Source of the DNA: Gemmatimonadota bacterium
Lineage (GTDB): Bacteria > Gemmatimonadota > Gemmatimonadetes > Longimicrobiales > Gaopeijiaceae
Assembly (NCBI GenBank): GCA_009692205.1
Contig: SHZR01000001.1
Location: 62,001-126,000 of the forward strand
Direction: 5' to 3'
DNA: 64,000 nt
Each line of letters opens with the position of its first letter. Positions within the stretch are counted from its first letter, which is position 1. Position numbers and translations under genes: made by a program. The notes beneath the pieces were generated by a model, which did not search any database, was not told where the DNA came from, and worked only from the letters and a program-made list of their open reading frames with translations. Below are positions 1 through 8,071 of this stretch, in pieces.

Positions 1-968
1 GCACCGAGTGCGGCGATGAGCGGCAGTTCGTCGATCAGGCGAGGGACTTCCGCGCCGCCGATCTCGACGCCGCGCAGGCTGACGGGCCCCACCGACACGC
101 GACCGACAGGTTCGACGCCCCACGCACTCGTGTCGGGCTCGACGCGCACGTCGGCCCCCATGCGCTGGAGGACCTCCAAGAACGCCGTTCGGGTCGGATT
201 GAGGCCGACCTGCTCGACCTCGATCCCGTCTCCGGCTCCGCCCAGCACCGCGAAAGCCAGGACGAATGCTGCCGACGAGACGTCACCCGGAACGGCGAAG
301 TCGAACGGCCAGATCCGGTCCGGCGGGGACTCGAGGCTCACCTTCCAGCCACCGGCAACCGGACCGGACTGCACCGGCACGCCGATGCTCTGGAAGAGGC
401 GCTCCGTGTGGTCGCGCGATTGCGCCGGCTCCTGCACGTGCACCGACGCCCCCCCCGTGAGCCCGGCGAGCAGGATCGCACTCTTGACCTGTGCGCTGGC
501 GATCGGAGTGGTCCAGTCGAGCGCGTCGAGCGGTCGCCGTCCATGCACCGTTAGGGGAAGGCGGCCGGCCTCCGCAGCATACTCGAACCGCGCGCCCATG
601 CGCGTGAGAGGCTCGGTCACCCGTTTCATGGGTCGGGATCGCAGGGAGTCGTCTCCCGTGAGCGTCGCGCTGATCCCGCTCCCCGCGAGCACCCCGAGCA
701 GGAGCCGGGTGCCCGTGCCGCTATTGCCGAGGTCGAGCGGTCGGTTCGATGCGGTGAGACCCGTGAAGCCGACCCCCTCGACGAGGACCTCGGACCCATC
801 GGGCGGCAGGACGCCGATGCCCGCCCCGAGGCAGCGAAGCGCGGCCGCGGTCGAGGCGGCGTCCCCGCCGTAGAGCAACCCGGACAGACGGCTCTCGCCT
901 TCCGCGAGCGACGCCAGGATGAGTGCTCTCTGCGTGAGCGACTTGTCTCCGGGTACGGTCACCTTCAC
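1..968 (-). CDS. aroA: 3-phosphoshikimate 1-carboxyvinyltransferase (EPSP synthase), C-terminus cut by window edge
   Basis: AroA makes EPSP from shikimate-3-phosphate and phosphoenolpyruvate in the cytosolic shikimate pathway. Reading the minus strand from a GTG at 968 gives an open frame of about 322 codons to the window edge. It begins [15 protein letters not shown], matching the family's N-terminal substrate-binding stretch with the Lys, Ser and Arg that contact shikimate-3-phosphate. NSGTGTRLL follows near residue 83, where the family has a conserved NxGT segment. The GTG overlaps the tyrA stop as GTGA, so the start is well placed and translation is probably coupled. About 100 C-terminal residues lie outside the window. 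The neighbours rnz and tyrA suggest one aromatic-biosynthesis operon. Confidence 0.93.
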   Translation of the reverse strand, partial: MKVTVPGDKSLTQRALILASLAEGESRLSGLLYGGDAASTAAALRCLGAGIGVLPPDGSEVLVEGVGFTGLTASNRPLDLGNSGTGTRLLLGVLAGSGISATLTGDDSLRSRPMKRVTEPLTRMGARFEYAAEAGRLPLTVHGRRPLDALDWTTPIASAQVKSAILLAGLTGGASVHVQEPAQSRDHTERLFQSIGVPVQSGPVAGGWKVSLESPPDRIWPFDFAVPGDVSSAAFVLAFAVLGGAGDGIEVEQVGLNPTRTAFLEVLQRMGADVRVEPDTSAWGVEPVGRVSVGPVSLRGVEIGGAEVPRLIDELPLIAALG

Positions 969-1801
969 GACTGCCTCCAGGCCCGGGTCGTGCGCATCAT
1001 ATCAGCCAAGTCTTCCACGTCCTTCCGTTCCAACATATCGGCCATCCGTTCGGCGGTGCTCGCCAGCTCCCGGAGTCCCTTCGCCAGCTCGGGCGATGCG
1101 TGCTCCAGGAGGTCCTTCCATAGATCGGCGTTGCTGCCGGCCAGGCGCGTGGTGTCACGCCCTCCCGGACCCATCTGCTCCGGTCGGATGTTCGCCTCCA
1201 TCAACACGGTGGCGAGCGCGTTCGCCGTGAGCTGGGGCAGATGGCTCACCCGGGCCATCAATCGATCATGCTCGTCGGCATCGATCTCGGCAGGGCGTGC
1301 GCCGAGCGACCGCCAGAGCGCGTGCACCTGCGGCACGCGGTCGGCCGCCGCGGGGCACGCAACCGTCCAGACTCGGGCGCCCGAATAGAGATCGGGGCTC
1401 GACGCTCCGAAGCCGAACTCCTCACTTCCCGCCATCGGGTGGCAGCCCACCCACCGCTCCGCGACCCCGGCTGCGGCGGCGGCGCGGGCGAGCGGCGCCT
1501 TCAAGCTCGCCACGTCGGACAGCGTGGCGCTCGCGGACGCGGCCTCGGCCACTCCCGCCATCAGGTCACAGCTCGCGCCTAGCGGTGTGGCGAGCACCAC
1601 CAAGTCCGCGCCCCGCACCGCGTCGCGCCACTCGCTCGGCGCCTCGTCCACCACACCGGCCTCGAGCGCAGCCTCGCGCTCCTCGCGCCGCGGGGACCAT
1701 CCGATCACGCGCGGCCGCACCTCGAGCGCCGACAGGGCGCGAGCGAGCGAGCCCCCCATGACCCCGAGGCCCAGGACGGCCACCGCTGCGAACTCGCTCA
1801 C
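965..1801 (-). CDS. tyrA: prephenate/arogenate dehydrogenase
   Basis: A 278-residue TyrA-family dehydrogenase that oxidatively decarboxylates prephenate (or arogenate) on the route to tyrosine. A dinucleotide-binding Rossmann motif [13 protein letters not shown] lies at residues 11-23. [14 protein letters not shown] follows, matching the family's conserved substrate-pocket segment, and an all-helical C-terminal half ends near WRQS. I placed the start at the GTG at 1801 because it overlaps the rnz stop as GTGA. The upstream in-frame extension is arginine-rich and reads through rnz, so it is not believable. There is no ACT regulatory domain and no chorismate mutase domain, so this is the short monofunctional form. 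The cofactor (NAD or NADP) cannot be decided here. Confidence 0.92.
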   Translation of the reverse strand: MSEFAAVAVLGLGVMGGSLARALSALEVRPRVIGWSPRREEREAALEAGVVDEAPSEWRDAVRGADLVVLATPLGASCDLMAGVAEAASASATLSDVASLKAPLARAAAAAGVAERWVGCHPMAGSEEFGFGASSPDLYSGARVWTVACPAAADRVPQVHALWRSLGARPAEIDADEHDRLMARVSHLPQLTANALATVLMEANIRPEQMGPGGRDTTRLAGSNADLWKDLLEHASPELAKGLRELASTAERMADMLERKDVEDLADMMRTTRAWRQS

Positions 1802-2727
1802 GGTACACCCACTTCGCCACCCCGCAAGGGGATCTCGATCACCAAGCCATCGCGCGCCACCCGCGCCGCCCCGAACACCGCGCACGCCTCTTCTTCGAGG
1901 GGGCGCGCATCTTCGGAGTAGCGAGCCGACACGTGGGTCAGGAGGAGTTGACCGACCTTGGCATCCCGGGCGACCCCTGCGGCCTCGGCGGCCGTGCTGT
2001 GGTAGGTCTCGAGCGCACGCTCGCGCTCCTCTTCCCCGAAGGTGGCCTCGTGGACCAGGACATCCGCCCCCTCGGCGCGACGCACGGTGCTCGCGCACGG
2101 ACGCGTGTCCCCCGAGTAGACGACGCAGCGCCCGGGGCGCGCCGGCCCCACGAGATCACGGGCCGATACGACCTTGCCGCCGACCTCGACGTCTTCGCCT
2201 CGGTGGATGCGCCCGAAGAGCGGGCCCTCGGGAATGCCCAGCTCGCGGGCCCGCTCGACGTCGAAGCGGCCGGTGCGCGCGTCCTCGACGAGCGCCCAGC
2301 CCACGGCGGTCATGCCGTGCTCGACGTCGAACGCGTGCACGCCATACTCCTCCATCCGCAGGCCCTCGCCCGCGCGACACTCGACCACGGTGACCTCGAA
2401 CTTCACGCGGTCGGCTCCGAGGGCGGCCACGGTCTTCAGCAACCGGGATGAGCCCATCGGGCCGTAGAGCGTGATGGGGTCCGTGCGCCCCTGGAGCGCC
2501 ATGGTCCGGAGGAGGCCGGGAATGCCCAGGAGATGGTCCGCGTGGACGTGCGTCAGGAAGATGGCGCGCACGCCGAAGCCCGTCGCGTAGCGCATCATCT
2601 GCCTCTGCGACCCTTCCCCGCAGTCGAAGAGGAAGAGGTCGCCTTCACGCTGGACGGCGAGCGAACTCACGTTCCGCCCCACCGTGGGGCGGGCGGCAGC
2701 AGTGCCGAGGAACGTGAGGCGGATCAT
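1798..2727 (-). CDS. rnz: ribonuclease Z (tRNA 3' endonuclease)
   Basis: RNase Z is a zinc metallo-beta-lactamase-fold endonuclease that trims the 3' trailer of pre-tRNAs. It matters most for tRNAs without an encoded CCA, and the tRNA-Leu in this window has none. The 309-residue length is normal for the short bacterial form. The product starts [15 protein letters not shown], carries the zinc-ligand motif [14 protein letters not shown] (HVHADH at 60-65), a mid-protein YSGDTRPC segment and a C-terminal [10 protein letters not shown] with a further His. I used the ATG at 2727 rather than the longer 2817 start because family members begin directly at this strand. The 3' end overlaps tyrA by 4 bp, so the gene is probably the first of an rnz-tyrA-aroA unit. 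Confidence 0.95.
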   Translation of the reverse strand: MIRLTFLGTAAARPTVGRNVSSLAVQREGDLFLFDCGEGSQRQMMRYATGFGVRAIFLTHVHADHLLGIPGLLRTMALQGRTDPITLYGPMGSSRLLKTVAALGADRVKFEVTVVECRAGEGLRMEEYGVHAFDVEHGMTAVGWALVEDARTGRFDVERARELGIPEGPLFGRIHRGEDVEVGGKVVSARDLVGPARPGRCVVYSGDTRPCASTVRRAEGADVLVHEATFGEEERERALETYHSTAAEAAGVARDAKVGQLLLTHVSARYSEDARPLEEEACAVFGAARVARDGLVIEIPLRGGEVGVP

Positions 2728-2838
2728 GCGCGGTGCTCCGAAGGCCAGCTCGGGCCGGATTGAACTGCGCCCAAAGTAGCCGCGCGCGAAAGGGCATCCA
2801 ACCCGAAGCGCCGACACCGCCTGTGAGGGCGGCGGTGC

Positions 2839-4077
2839 TCAGAGCGAGACGCGGTTGCGCCCGTCGCGTTTCGCGCGGAAGAGCGCCTGGTCGGCCTTCT
2901 TCAGGATCGTGTCCGGGGACGCGTCGGCGCCGGTCGAGTCCGCGAGGCCGATGCTCACCGTGACCGACAGTGTCTTGGGGCGCTTCGCTGATTTCTTGGC
3001 GGGCTTCGACCCGCTCGGCCGTTTTCGGGGTCGTCCCCAGGAGCGGAGCGAGAAGGTCGCCTCCTCCACCGCCACCCGCACGACCTCCGCGCCGGCGAGG
3101 GCGTCCTCGCGGGTCAGTTTCGGAAACAGGAGCGTGAACTCCTCCCCACCGCACAGGTAGGGCTTCCCCTCGGGGGATGCGGACAGCCGGCTCCCCACGA
3201 GCTGAAGCACCTGGTCGCCCACGTCGTGCCCGTGCTTGTCGTTGAACTTCTTGAAGTGATCGCCATCGACCATCGCGACCGTGTACGTGCCGCCCAACTC
3301 CGCGAGGTCACGCATCAGCGCGCGCCTCGCGGGGAGGCCGGTGAGTTCGTCGCGGTACGCCATGAAGTACGACTGCTCGAGCACCGAGAGCGAGAGCACG
3401 ACCCCCGCGGCCATCAACAGGAACGACGTCTGGGTCGAGCCCAGCGATGGATGCAGCGCAGCCAGCAAGAGCGCCTGGGCCCAGAAGAGCGCTCGCTCGA
3501 CCGGCCCACCCCAGCGAATGGCACCGTATGCGGAGAGCGCCAGCGACGCCGCTCCGGCGATGAGCGTGGCCTCGGGGAGCCGGGCGCGTGCCGACCACCC
3601 ACTCGGCAGCAGGCGCACGTCCGCGAAGGCGGCCAACGCGACGGGGTCCTGCGCGACCGCATGCGCCAGGGTCACCAGAGCCGCGCACGCCAGGAGCTGC
3701 ACCCACCCCGCCCTCGAGCGCACACCCCGGTCACGCACCAGCGCGAGCACACCGAGCAGCGCGACGACGACCGTCGCGAGCGGCACGAAGCGTTCTGCGG
3801 CGCTGGGTACATCGACGAACGCGAGGTCGAGGTACGCGAGGGCGAGCAGGCCGGCGACGACACGGCTCCGGTGGAACACCGCGGCGAGCACGCTTCCCGC
3901 TGCATACACGACGAGCGCGTAGCGCCCGGTGATCGTCGCGAGCGTCGCCTCGGGAAGCACGGCGAGCGTCACACCCACCGCGAGGAGAACGACCAAGCCG
4001 GGCAGCAGAGCCCGCAACGAGAGCTTCAGGAGTGACCTCCGAAGGGCCGGGAGGGACGTCGCACCACGTCGTCGCAC
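2839..4077 (-). CDS. membrane-bound diguanylate cyclase (GGEEF domain)
   Basis: Predicted inner-membrane diguanylate cyclase making cyclic di-GMP from two GTP. The first 235 residues are dominated by hydrophobic segments (about seven possible helices) without a recognised sensor family. From about 240 a GGDEF domain follows: RDELTGLP at 242-249, VDGDHFKKFNDKHGHDVGD at 270-288 and the catalytic GGEEF at 310-314. No RxxD inhibitory site stands five residues before GGEEF, so product feedback through the canonical I-site is unlikely. An unusual Lys/Arg/Ser-rich loop at about 345-368 interrupts the domain between helices. The start is a GTG at 4077 without a clear ribosome site and could be further downstream. 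It is divergent from msrP. Confidence 0.85.
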   Translation of the reverse strand: MRRRGATSLPALRRSLLKLSLRALLPGLVVLLAVGVTLAVLPEATLATITGRYALVVYAAGSVLAAVFHRSRVVAGLLALAYLDLAFVDVPSAAERFVPLATVVVALLGVLALVRDRGVRSRAGWVQLLACAALVTLAHAVAQDPVALAAFADVRLLPSGWSARARLPEATLIAGAASLALSAYGAIRWGGPVERALFWAQALLLAALHPSLGSTQTSFLLMAAGVVLSLSVLEQSYFMAYRDELTGLPARRALMRDLAELGGTYTVAMVDGDHFKKFNDKHGHDVGDQVLQLVGSRLSASPEGKPYLCGGEEFTLLFPKLTREDALAGAEVVRVAVEEATFSLRSWGRPRKRPSGSKPAKKSAKRPKTLSVTVSIGLADSTGADASPDTILKKADQALFRAKRDGRNRVSL

Positions 4078-4229
4078 GACGTCGTCGCGTTTCGCGCGAG
4101 CGCGGCAGCGGGTACAGATAATACCGGCCTCGCCTTGGGCCGCAGGAACCCGTTCGGCCGACGGGGTGTTGGATCGGCGGGAAAGTGCATAGAGTCCGGC
4201 AGGTACGAGCCGACCGCGGGAGACCCTCC

Positions 4230-5186
4230 ATGATCATCCGTCGCCCAACTGACATCGCTTCTTCGGAGATCACACCCGAGAGCGTGTACCTGAACCGGAG
4301 GACGTTCATCGCGGCGGCCGGAGTCGGCGCGGCTGCGCTTGCGGCGGCCCCCGCAGGGCTTCGCGCACTCGGATCGGACGATCCCCAGGAAGTCCCGGCG
4401 CGCTTCCAGGGCATGCGCTCCGAACTGAACGAGTCGCTCAACTCGTATCGCGACATCACGGCGTACAACAACTTCTACGAGTTCGGCACCGGCAAGGGCG
4501 ACCCATCCGACAACGCGGGCGACTTCAAGCCGAGACCGTGGACCGTGTCGATCTCGGGCGAGGTCAACAAGCCCGGCGACTACCAGCTCGAGGACATCCT
4601 CGCGCCCGTGACCTTGGAGGACCGGGTCTACAGGCTGCGCTGCGTCGAGGCGTGGTCGATGGTGATCCCGTGGAGAGGCTTCCCCCTCTACGAGCTGATC
4701 AACCGGGTGGAGCCGACGGGGAACGCGAAGTTCGTCGAGTTCCGCACGATCGTGCGGCCGGAGGAGATGCCCGGGCAGCGTGCCGCCATTCTCCGCTGGC
4801 CCTACGTCGAAGGGCTCCGCATGGACGAGGCGCTGCATCCGCTCACCCTCATGGTGACCGGCGTGTATGGCATGGACGCACCTAACCAGAACGGCGCACC
4901 GCTCCGCCTCATCGTGCCGTGGAAGTACGGTTTCAAGGGAGTCAAGTCGATCGTGAGCATCCGGTTCGTGGAGGAGATGCCCCTCAACACGTGGCAGCAG
5001 GAGAACTCGTTCGAGTACGGGTTCTACGCCAACGTGAACCCCGAGGTGGACCACCCCCGCTGGAGCCAGGCCCGCGAGCGACGCCTCCCCACGCTGTTCC
5101 AGAACCACCCGACGCTGATGTTCAACGGGTACGCGGATCAGGTCGCGCACATGTACGCCGGCATGGACCTCGAGCGCTGGAAGTAG
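4230..5186 (+). CDS. msrP: protein-methionine-sulfoxide reductase, molybdopterin catalytic subunit
   Basis: MsrP (formerly YedY) is a periplasmic molybdenum enzyme that repairs methionine sulfoxide in envelope proteins. The 318-residue product has a twin-arginine signal, [13 protein letters not shown] at 21-33, so it should be exported folded with its cofactor. Within the sulfite-oxidase-type Mo-cofactor fold, [17 protein letters not shown] contains Cys138, the expected molybdenum ligand. The C-terminus DLERWK is typical. The ATG at 4230 was chosen because the Tat signal begins just after it and a GGGAGA stretch lies upstream. msrQ follows 22 bp later. The pair implies an oxidative-stress repair system fed by the respiratory quinone pool. 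Confidence 0.95.
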   Translation: MIIRRPTDIASSEITPESVYLNRRTFIAAAGVGAAALAAAPAGLRALGSDDPQEVPARFQGMRSELNESLNSYRDITAYNNFYEFGTGKGDPSDNAGDFKPRPWTVSISGEVNKPGDYQLEDILAPVTLEDRVYRLRCVEAWSMVIPWRGFPLYELINRVEPTGNAKFVEFRTIVRPEEMPGQRAAILRWPYVEGLRMDEALHPLTLMVTGVYGMDAPNQNGAPLRLIVPWKYGFKGVKSIVSIRFVEEMPLNTWQQENSFEYGFYANVNPEVDHPRWSQARERRLPTLFQNHPTLMFNGYADQVAHMYAGMDLERWK

Positions 5187-5208
5187 TCGCCCGCCCGGCT
5201 TCCCCGGC

Positions 5209-5850
5209 ATGAGTCCAACGCGGGCGGTCACAGCGCTGAAGGTCGTTCTGTGGATCGCCGCGCTCGCGCCGGGCGCATGGCTCGCGGGGGGGATCGTCCG
5301 CGGTTGGCTCGGCGCCAACCCCGCCGAGACGCTCACGCACGTGACGGGGATGGCCACGCTCGTGCTCCTGCTCGTGACGCTCGCGGTCACGCCGGTGCGC
5401 CGCCTGACCGGCTGGAACCCCGTCATCCGGCTGCGCCGTCCGCTCGGCCTCTTCGCGTTCGCGTACGCCTTCACTCACTTCACGATCTGGTTCGCCTTCT
5501 ACAACGTGTTCGACGTCGGGCGCATGATCGCGGACGTGGCCGAGCGCCCGTACATCACGGTCGGGTTCACCGCGTTCCTCATCCTGATCCCGTTGGCGGT
5601 TACCTCCACCAAGGGGTGGATCCGCCGGCTCGGGAAACGCTGGAACACGGTGCACCAAGGCATCTACGTCGCCGCGATGCTCGGCGTGGTCCACTTCTAC
5701 TGGCTGGTGAAGGCCGACACCCGACTCCCGATCCTGCTCGGGGTGTGCCTCCTCGTACTGCTCGCGCTGCGGGTGCGGGCTCCGAAGGTCGATCGGGCGG
5801 GGCGCGCCGAGACCCAGCCGAGCTTGAGCGGACCTTCGCAGGCGGGGTGA
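5209..5850 (+). CDS. msrQ: MsrPQ heme-binding membrane subunit
   Basis: MsrQ (formerly YedZ) is an inner-membrane b-type cytochrome that passes electrons from quinols to MsrP. The 213-residue product has about six hydrophobic helices. Histidines sit at family positions: LTHVTGMATL near residue 43, YAFTHFTIWF near 91, and WNTVHQGIYVAAMLGVVHF near 145-164. RRPLGLFAFAYAFTHF matches the ferric-reductase-like transmembrane domain. It lies directly downstream of msrP on the same strand, the standard arrangement. The C-terminal 30 residues are polar and unremarkable. Confidence 0.95.
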   Translation: MSPTRAVTALKVVLWIAALAPGAWLAGGIVRGWLGANPAETLTHVTGMATLVLLLVTLAVTPVRRLTGWNPVIRLRRPLGLFAFAYAFTHFTIWFAFYNVFDVGRMIADVAERPYITVGFTAFLILIPLAVTSTKGWIRRLGKRWNTVHQGIYVAAMLGVVHFYWLVKADTRLPILLGVCLLVLLALRVRAPKVDRAGRAETQPSLSGPSQAG

Positions 5851-5890
5851 CGAAGCGTCGCTCCCGGGGCTCCCGGGGCTCCCCATCAAG

Positions 5891-5908
5891 AAAAAGCCCC
5901 GGTCGGGG
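5891..5908 (-). terminator. possible weak rho-independent terminator, minus strand
   Basis: Read on the minus strand this is CCCCGACCGGGGCTTTTT, a 4-bp GC stem with a GACC loop followed by five T residues. It lies downstream of the minus-strand chimeric gene ending at 6050 and beyond the plus-strand msrQ stop. The stem is short, so terminator activity is only plausible. The stem overlaps the start of the infB-like fragment by a few bases. Confidence 0.35.
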
Positions 5909-5944
5909 TTCGCCTTCAGCTCGAGCATCTCGGCCTTGAGCTGC
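5900..5944 (-). pseudogene. 45-bp fragment resembling infB
   Basis: This 45-bp stretch matches positions 56016-56060, inside the intact infB of this window, at 41 of 45 bases in the same orientation. Translated in the matching frame it gives [14 protein letters not shown], against [14 protein letters not shown] in the intact protein. The similarity stops abruptly on both sides. It has no start, no domain and no plausible function as a gene. I call it a captured or leftover scrap of an infB copy. Three of the four differences fall at codon edges and look like divergence between related infB genes more than random decay. Confidence 0.6.
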
Positions 5945-6049
5945 GGATCCCGGCGTGGGCAGCTGGCCTTATGCGCTCTTCATGGCGCCGACTATGCAGC
6001 CCATCTGGTCCCGGTTCCGGTGCGTCACCTCATCATTTCTTCCATGCGA

Positions 6050-6964
6050 TCAAGAGATCCGCCCCGCAACCGCGGAACGCACCCGGTCTGACAGATCCTC
6101 GACGCCGTCGAGCCGCCGACGCAACGTGGGCGCCTTCACCAGGCCCATGTCCAAGACGGCTCGGCAGAATTCCAAGTCCTTGGGTCGCCCGGCCACAGCC
6201 TTCGAGATCCAGAGATCATGGGGCTCCAGGCACCACGCCACCACCCCATTCGCCGCGGGTGACTCGAACCGCACGAGGCGCTCGCGCCAGCCGGCGGGTA
6301 AGACCGCCGTGGTCTCAGCCACACCCTGCGCGTAATACCCGAACGTGCCGTGGAACATCGATGCCTCGCCGATGGATCCGTCGATTAGATCCGCCTGGGC
6401 TCCACTCTCATCGCCGGGCACCACGATATCGACCTCTACGGACCGGGCAGCCTCTTCCGGAAAGGGACCGGCGACGGAAGCATGCAGCGCCTGGCTGCCG
6501 ATCACCAGCAACTCGTCGAGGCCCAGAACTGCGCCCGCGGCTCGGACGGCGTGGCGGTGGACCACCCCGTGTCGGTGCGCGTAGTCGAGCGCCTCCGCCA
6601 CGTTCGTCGCGATGCGCACGGCCTCGTCCACCGGAAGCTGGTGCTCCCGGTCGAGCCGGTCCCGCAGCGACTCGCCCTCCCCGCGCGGCATCACGTAGAA
6701 GAGAAGCTTGTCCGCTTCGCCCGAGTCGTGCAGGGGCAGAATATGAGGATGCTGGAGGCTCGCCGTCGTCCGGATCTCGGCCAGGAACCGCTCGACTCCG
6801 ACCACCGCCGACAGCTCGGGCTTCAGCACCTTGAGCGCGACCTTGCGGTGGTGCTTCAGATCCTCGGCCAGGTAGACGGTCGCCATGCCGCCCTCGCCGA
6901 GCTCGCGCTCGATCGTGTAGCGGCCGGAGAGGGCGGCGTTCAGGCGGGGGATGGGGTCGGACAT
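6050..6964 (-). CDS. chimera: Ser/Thr kinase N-lobe fused to DUF6036-like nucleotidyltransferase domain
   Basis: The 304-residue product joins two unrelated halves. Residues 1-137 are the N-lobe of a Pkn-type Ser/Thr kinase: glycine loop GEGGMATVY, the VALKVLK lysine, the ERFLAEI helix, a hinge YVMPRGEGESLRDRL and HRHGVVHR. The sequence then leaves the kinase family exactly where HRD should be completed. The catalytic Asp, the DFG motif and the whole C-lobe are missing. From about 139 it reads AVRAAGAVLGLDELLVIGSQA and continues with VDIVVPGDES, LIDGSIGEASMFHGTFGYYA, PAGWRERLVRFES and WCLEPHDLWISKAVAGRPKD. I recognise this as the DUF6036-type (AbiEii/MNT-related) nucleotidyltransferase family. 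The kinase part cannot be active. The second half looks complete and could act as a nucleotidyltransferase, perhaps toxin-like. Start at the ATG at 6964 (a TTG sits one codon upstream). Confidence 0.75.
   Translation of the reverse strand: MSDPIPRLNAALSGRYTIERELGEGGMATVYLAEDLKHHRKVALKVLKPELSAVVGVERFLAEIRTTASLQHPHILPLHDSGEADKLLFYVMPRGEGESLRDRLDREHQLPVDEAVRIATNVAEALDYAHRHGVVHRHAVRAAGAVLGLDELLVIGSQALHASVAGPFPEEAARSVEVDIVVPGDESGAQADLIDGSIGEASMFHGTFGYYAQGVAETTAVLPAGWRERLVRFESPAANGVVAWCLEPHDLWISKAVAGRPKDLEFCRAVLDMGLVKAPTLRRRLDGVEDLSDRVRSAVAGRIS
6872..6960 (-). repeat. 89-bp direct repeat, copy A (kinase N-terminus)
   Basis: Bases 6872-6960 and 7840-7928 match at 84 of 89 positions without gaps and in the same orientation. 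Both encode the first 30 or so residues of a Pkn-type kinase up to the MATVY of the glycine loop. This copy continues into the rest of the N-lobe. The other copy stops being similar right after MATVY. The MntA-HepT pair lies between the copies. Confidence 0.9.
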
Positions 6965-7071
6965 CAATTGCCTGGTTCACGGGTCCATCGCACGCCGAAG
7001 AGTATCCCACTCGCCGAGCCGCAACCGCAACAACGGGTCAGTGCCCACGAGGGCGCAGGCCGGTGTTGGCG

Positions 7072-7425
7072 CTACTCTGGCTCCCCTGCCACGCGCGTCA
7101 GGAGGTCGCGTACGCGGGGCTCCACCTCGGGGACTCGCGTCCGAACGGTCTTGAGGAGCAACTCCACGTCCACGTTCTCGTACGCGTGAATCAGCCGGTC
7201 TCTCATCCCCGCTATCTCCTTCCAAGGGATCGCGGGATCGAGCTTCCGGACGGAGTCCGGTACGCGCTTTGTGGCTTCCCCAACAACCTCGAGGGCTCTC
7301 GCGAGGGAGTACAACGTCTTAGGATCGGCCTCGAGTTGGGCGATGGTGCGGGCTTCCCCGACGAACTCTCTCGCGAGCGCCATGTTCTTCACGAGGGCGT
7401 CGAGGGCGTCGCGCTTCGCTGTCAA
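7072..7425 (-). CDS. hepT: HepT-like HEPN ribonuclease toxin
   Basis: A 117-residue all-alpha protein of the HepT/DUF86 HEPN family. The catalytic RNase motif Rx4HxY is intact in RDRLIHAY, near residues 75-82. Known HepT toxins cut RNA and are silenced when the partner MntA adds AMP to the motif tyrosine. That tyrosine is present here. The gene starts with TTG at 7425, overlapping the mntA stop as TTGA, so antitoxin and toxin are translationally coupled with the antitoxin first. No promoter or operator is evident. The pair lies between two kinase N-terminal copies and close to tRNA-Leu, a setting typical of mobile defence genes. Confidence 0.88.
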   Translation of the reverse strand: MTAKRDALDALVKNMALAREFVGEARTIAQLEADPKTLYSLARALEVVGEATKRVPDSVRKLDPAIPWKEIAGMRDRLIHAYENVDVELLLKTVRTRVPEVEPRVRDLLTRVAGEPE

Positions 7426-7727
7426 ACTGCTATCGCCTCGGTGAGGATGCGGTCCTTGAGTCGGGGCTTCAGCGACCGACGTATCACCAGGTCCACTGGG
7501 ATGCTCACCCTTTCCGAGATCTCGTCCTCGAGCGCAATGAATGTGAGGAGGTCCGGCGACTCAGAGAACGTGACGAGCAGATCGAGATCGCTCCCTTCGC
7601 CGGCATCGCTGTGGGCACGCGAGCCGAACACCTCGAGTGTGTCGACCGCGTAACGCGCGCGTAGCTCCGGAAGGAGCGCACGCAGGCGGTCGAGTAGGAT
7701 GTCGAGACTCAGGCGTTCAGTGGGCAT
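7422..7727 (-). CDS. mntA: MntA-like nucleotidyltransferase antitoxin
   Basis: A 101-residue minimal nucleotidyltransferase. The signature GSx10DxD is complete in GSRAHSDAGEGSDLD, followed by LLVTF and later by VDLVIRRSLKP. In characterised MntA-HepT modules this enzyme poly-AMPylates the toxin tyrosine with ATP and so neutralises it. I chose the ATG at 7727 (MPTERLSLDILLDRL). The longer form from 7766 adds 13 residues that family members usually lack. The stop overlaps the hepT start by 4 bp. Confidence 0.88.
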   Translation of the reverse strand: MPTERLSLDILLDRLRALLPELRARYAVDTLEVFGSRAHSDAGEGSDLDLLVTFSESPDLLTFIALEDEISERVSIPVDLVIRRSLKPRLKDRILTEAIAV

Positions 7728-7839
7728 TCCAGTTCCCTCGCGGATCACGAGGTGGGACAGTAGCACCTGCCATGTTACCCGCTCCTACCAGCCAATAGCC
7801 AGACGCGTTCATGAACCCCCCACCCGCGCCCCCATCTCC

Positions 7840-7932
7840 GTAGACGGTCGCCATCCCGCCCTCGCCGAGCTCGCGCTCGACTGTGTAGCGGCCGGAAAGG
7901 GCGGCGTTCAGGCGGGAGATGGGGTCGGTCAC
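7840..7932 (-). pseudogene. remnant of Ser/Thr kinase N-terminus
   Basis: From the GTG at 7932 the minus strand reads VTDPISRLNAALSGRYTVER and then ELGEGGMATVY, the standard start of a Pkn-type kinase. Homology ends immediately after this at about 7840. The frame runs on as Gly-rich and then unrelated residues without kinase motifs. It is a 5' scrap of a kinase gene, 84/89 identical over its repeat part to the start of the chimeric gene at 6964. It directly follows tRNA-Leu on the same strand. The simplest reading is a kinase gene once adjacent to the tRNA that was broken when the nucleotidyltransferase genes arrived. Confidence 0.75.
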
Positions 7933-7987
7933 GCGAGCATCATGCGAGGTAGGACGGGCGGCGGGAAGGGTGTTGCGCCCCAACGCA

Positions 7988-8071
7988 TGCCGGGGGTGGG
8001 ACTCGAACCCACACGGGACTTCTCCCAGGGGGTTTTAAGCCCCCAGCGTCTACCGATTTCGCCACCCCGGC
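7988..8071 (-). tRNA. tRNA-Leu(UAA)
   Basis: The minus strand folds as a class II tRNA of 84 nt. The acceptor stem GCCGGGG pairs with CCCCGGC and a discriminator A lies at 7988. The anticodon stem is GGGGG/CCCCC with loop CTTAAAA, giving anticodon TAA (plus-strand bases 8035-8037). A short variable arm precedes the T arm, whose loop is TTCGAGT. CCA is not encoded, so CCA must be added after 3' processing, in keeping with the rnz gene in this window. Truncated and duplicated genes lie just downstream. Confidence 0.93.

Noticed and set aside
5122-5928. Minus-strand open frame opposite msrQ starting with the infB-like residues
   Set aside because: Only the first ten residues resemble IF-2; the rest is antisense to msrQ and charge-rich without domain.
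6240-6265. Possible tRNA T-arm (GACTCGAACC-like) on the plus strand
   Set aside because: It is inside the coding frame of the nucleotidyltransferase domain (VRFESPA), and no other tRNA arm can be folded around it.
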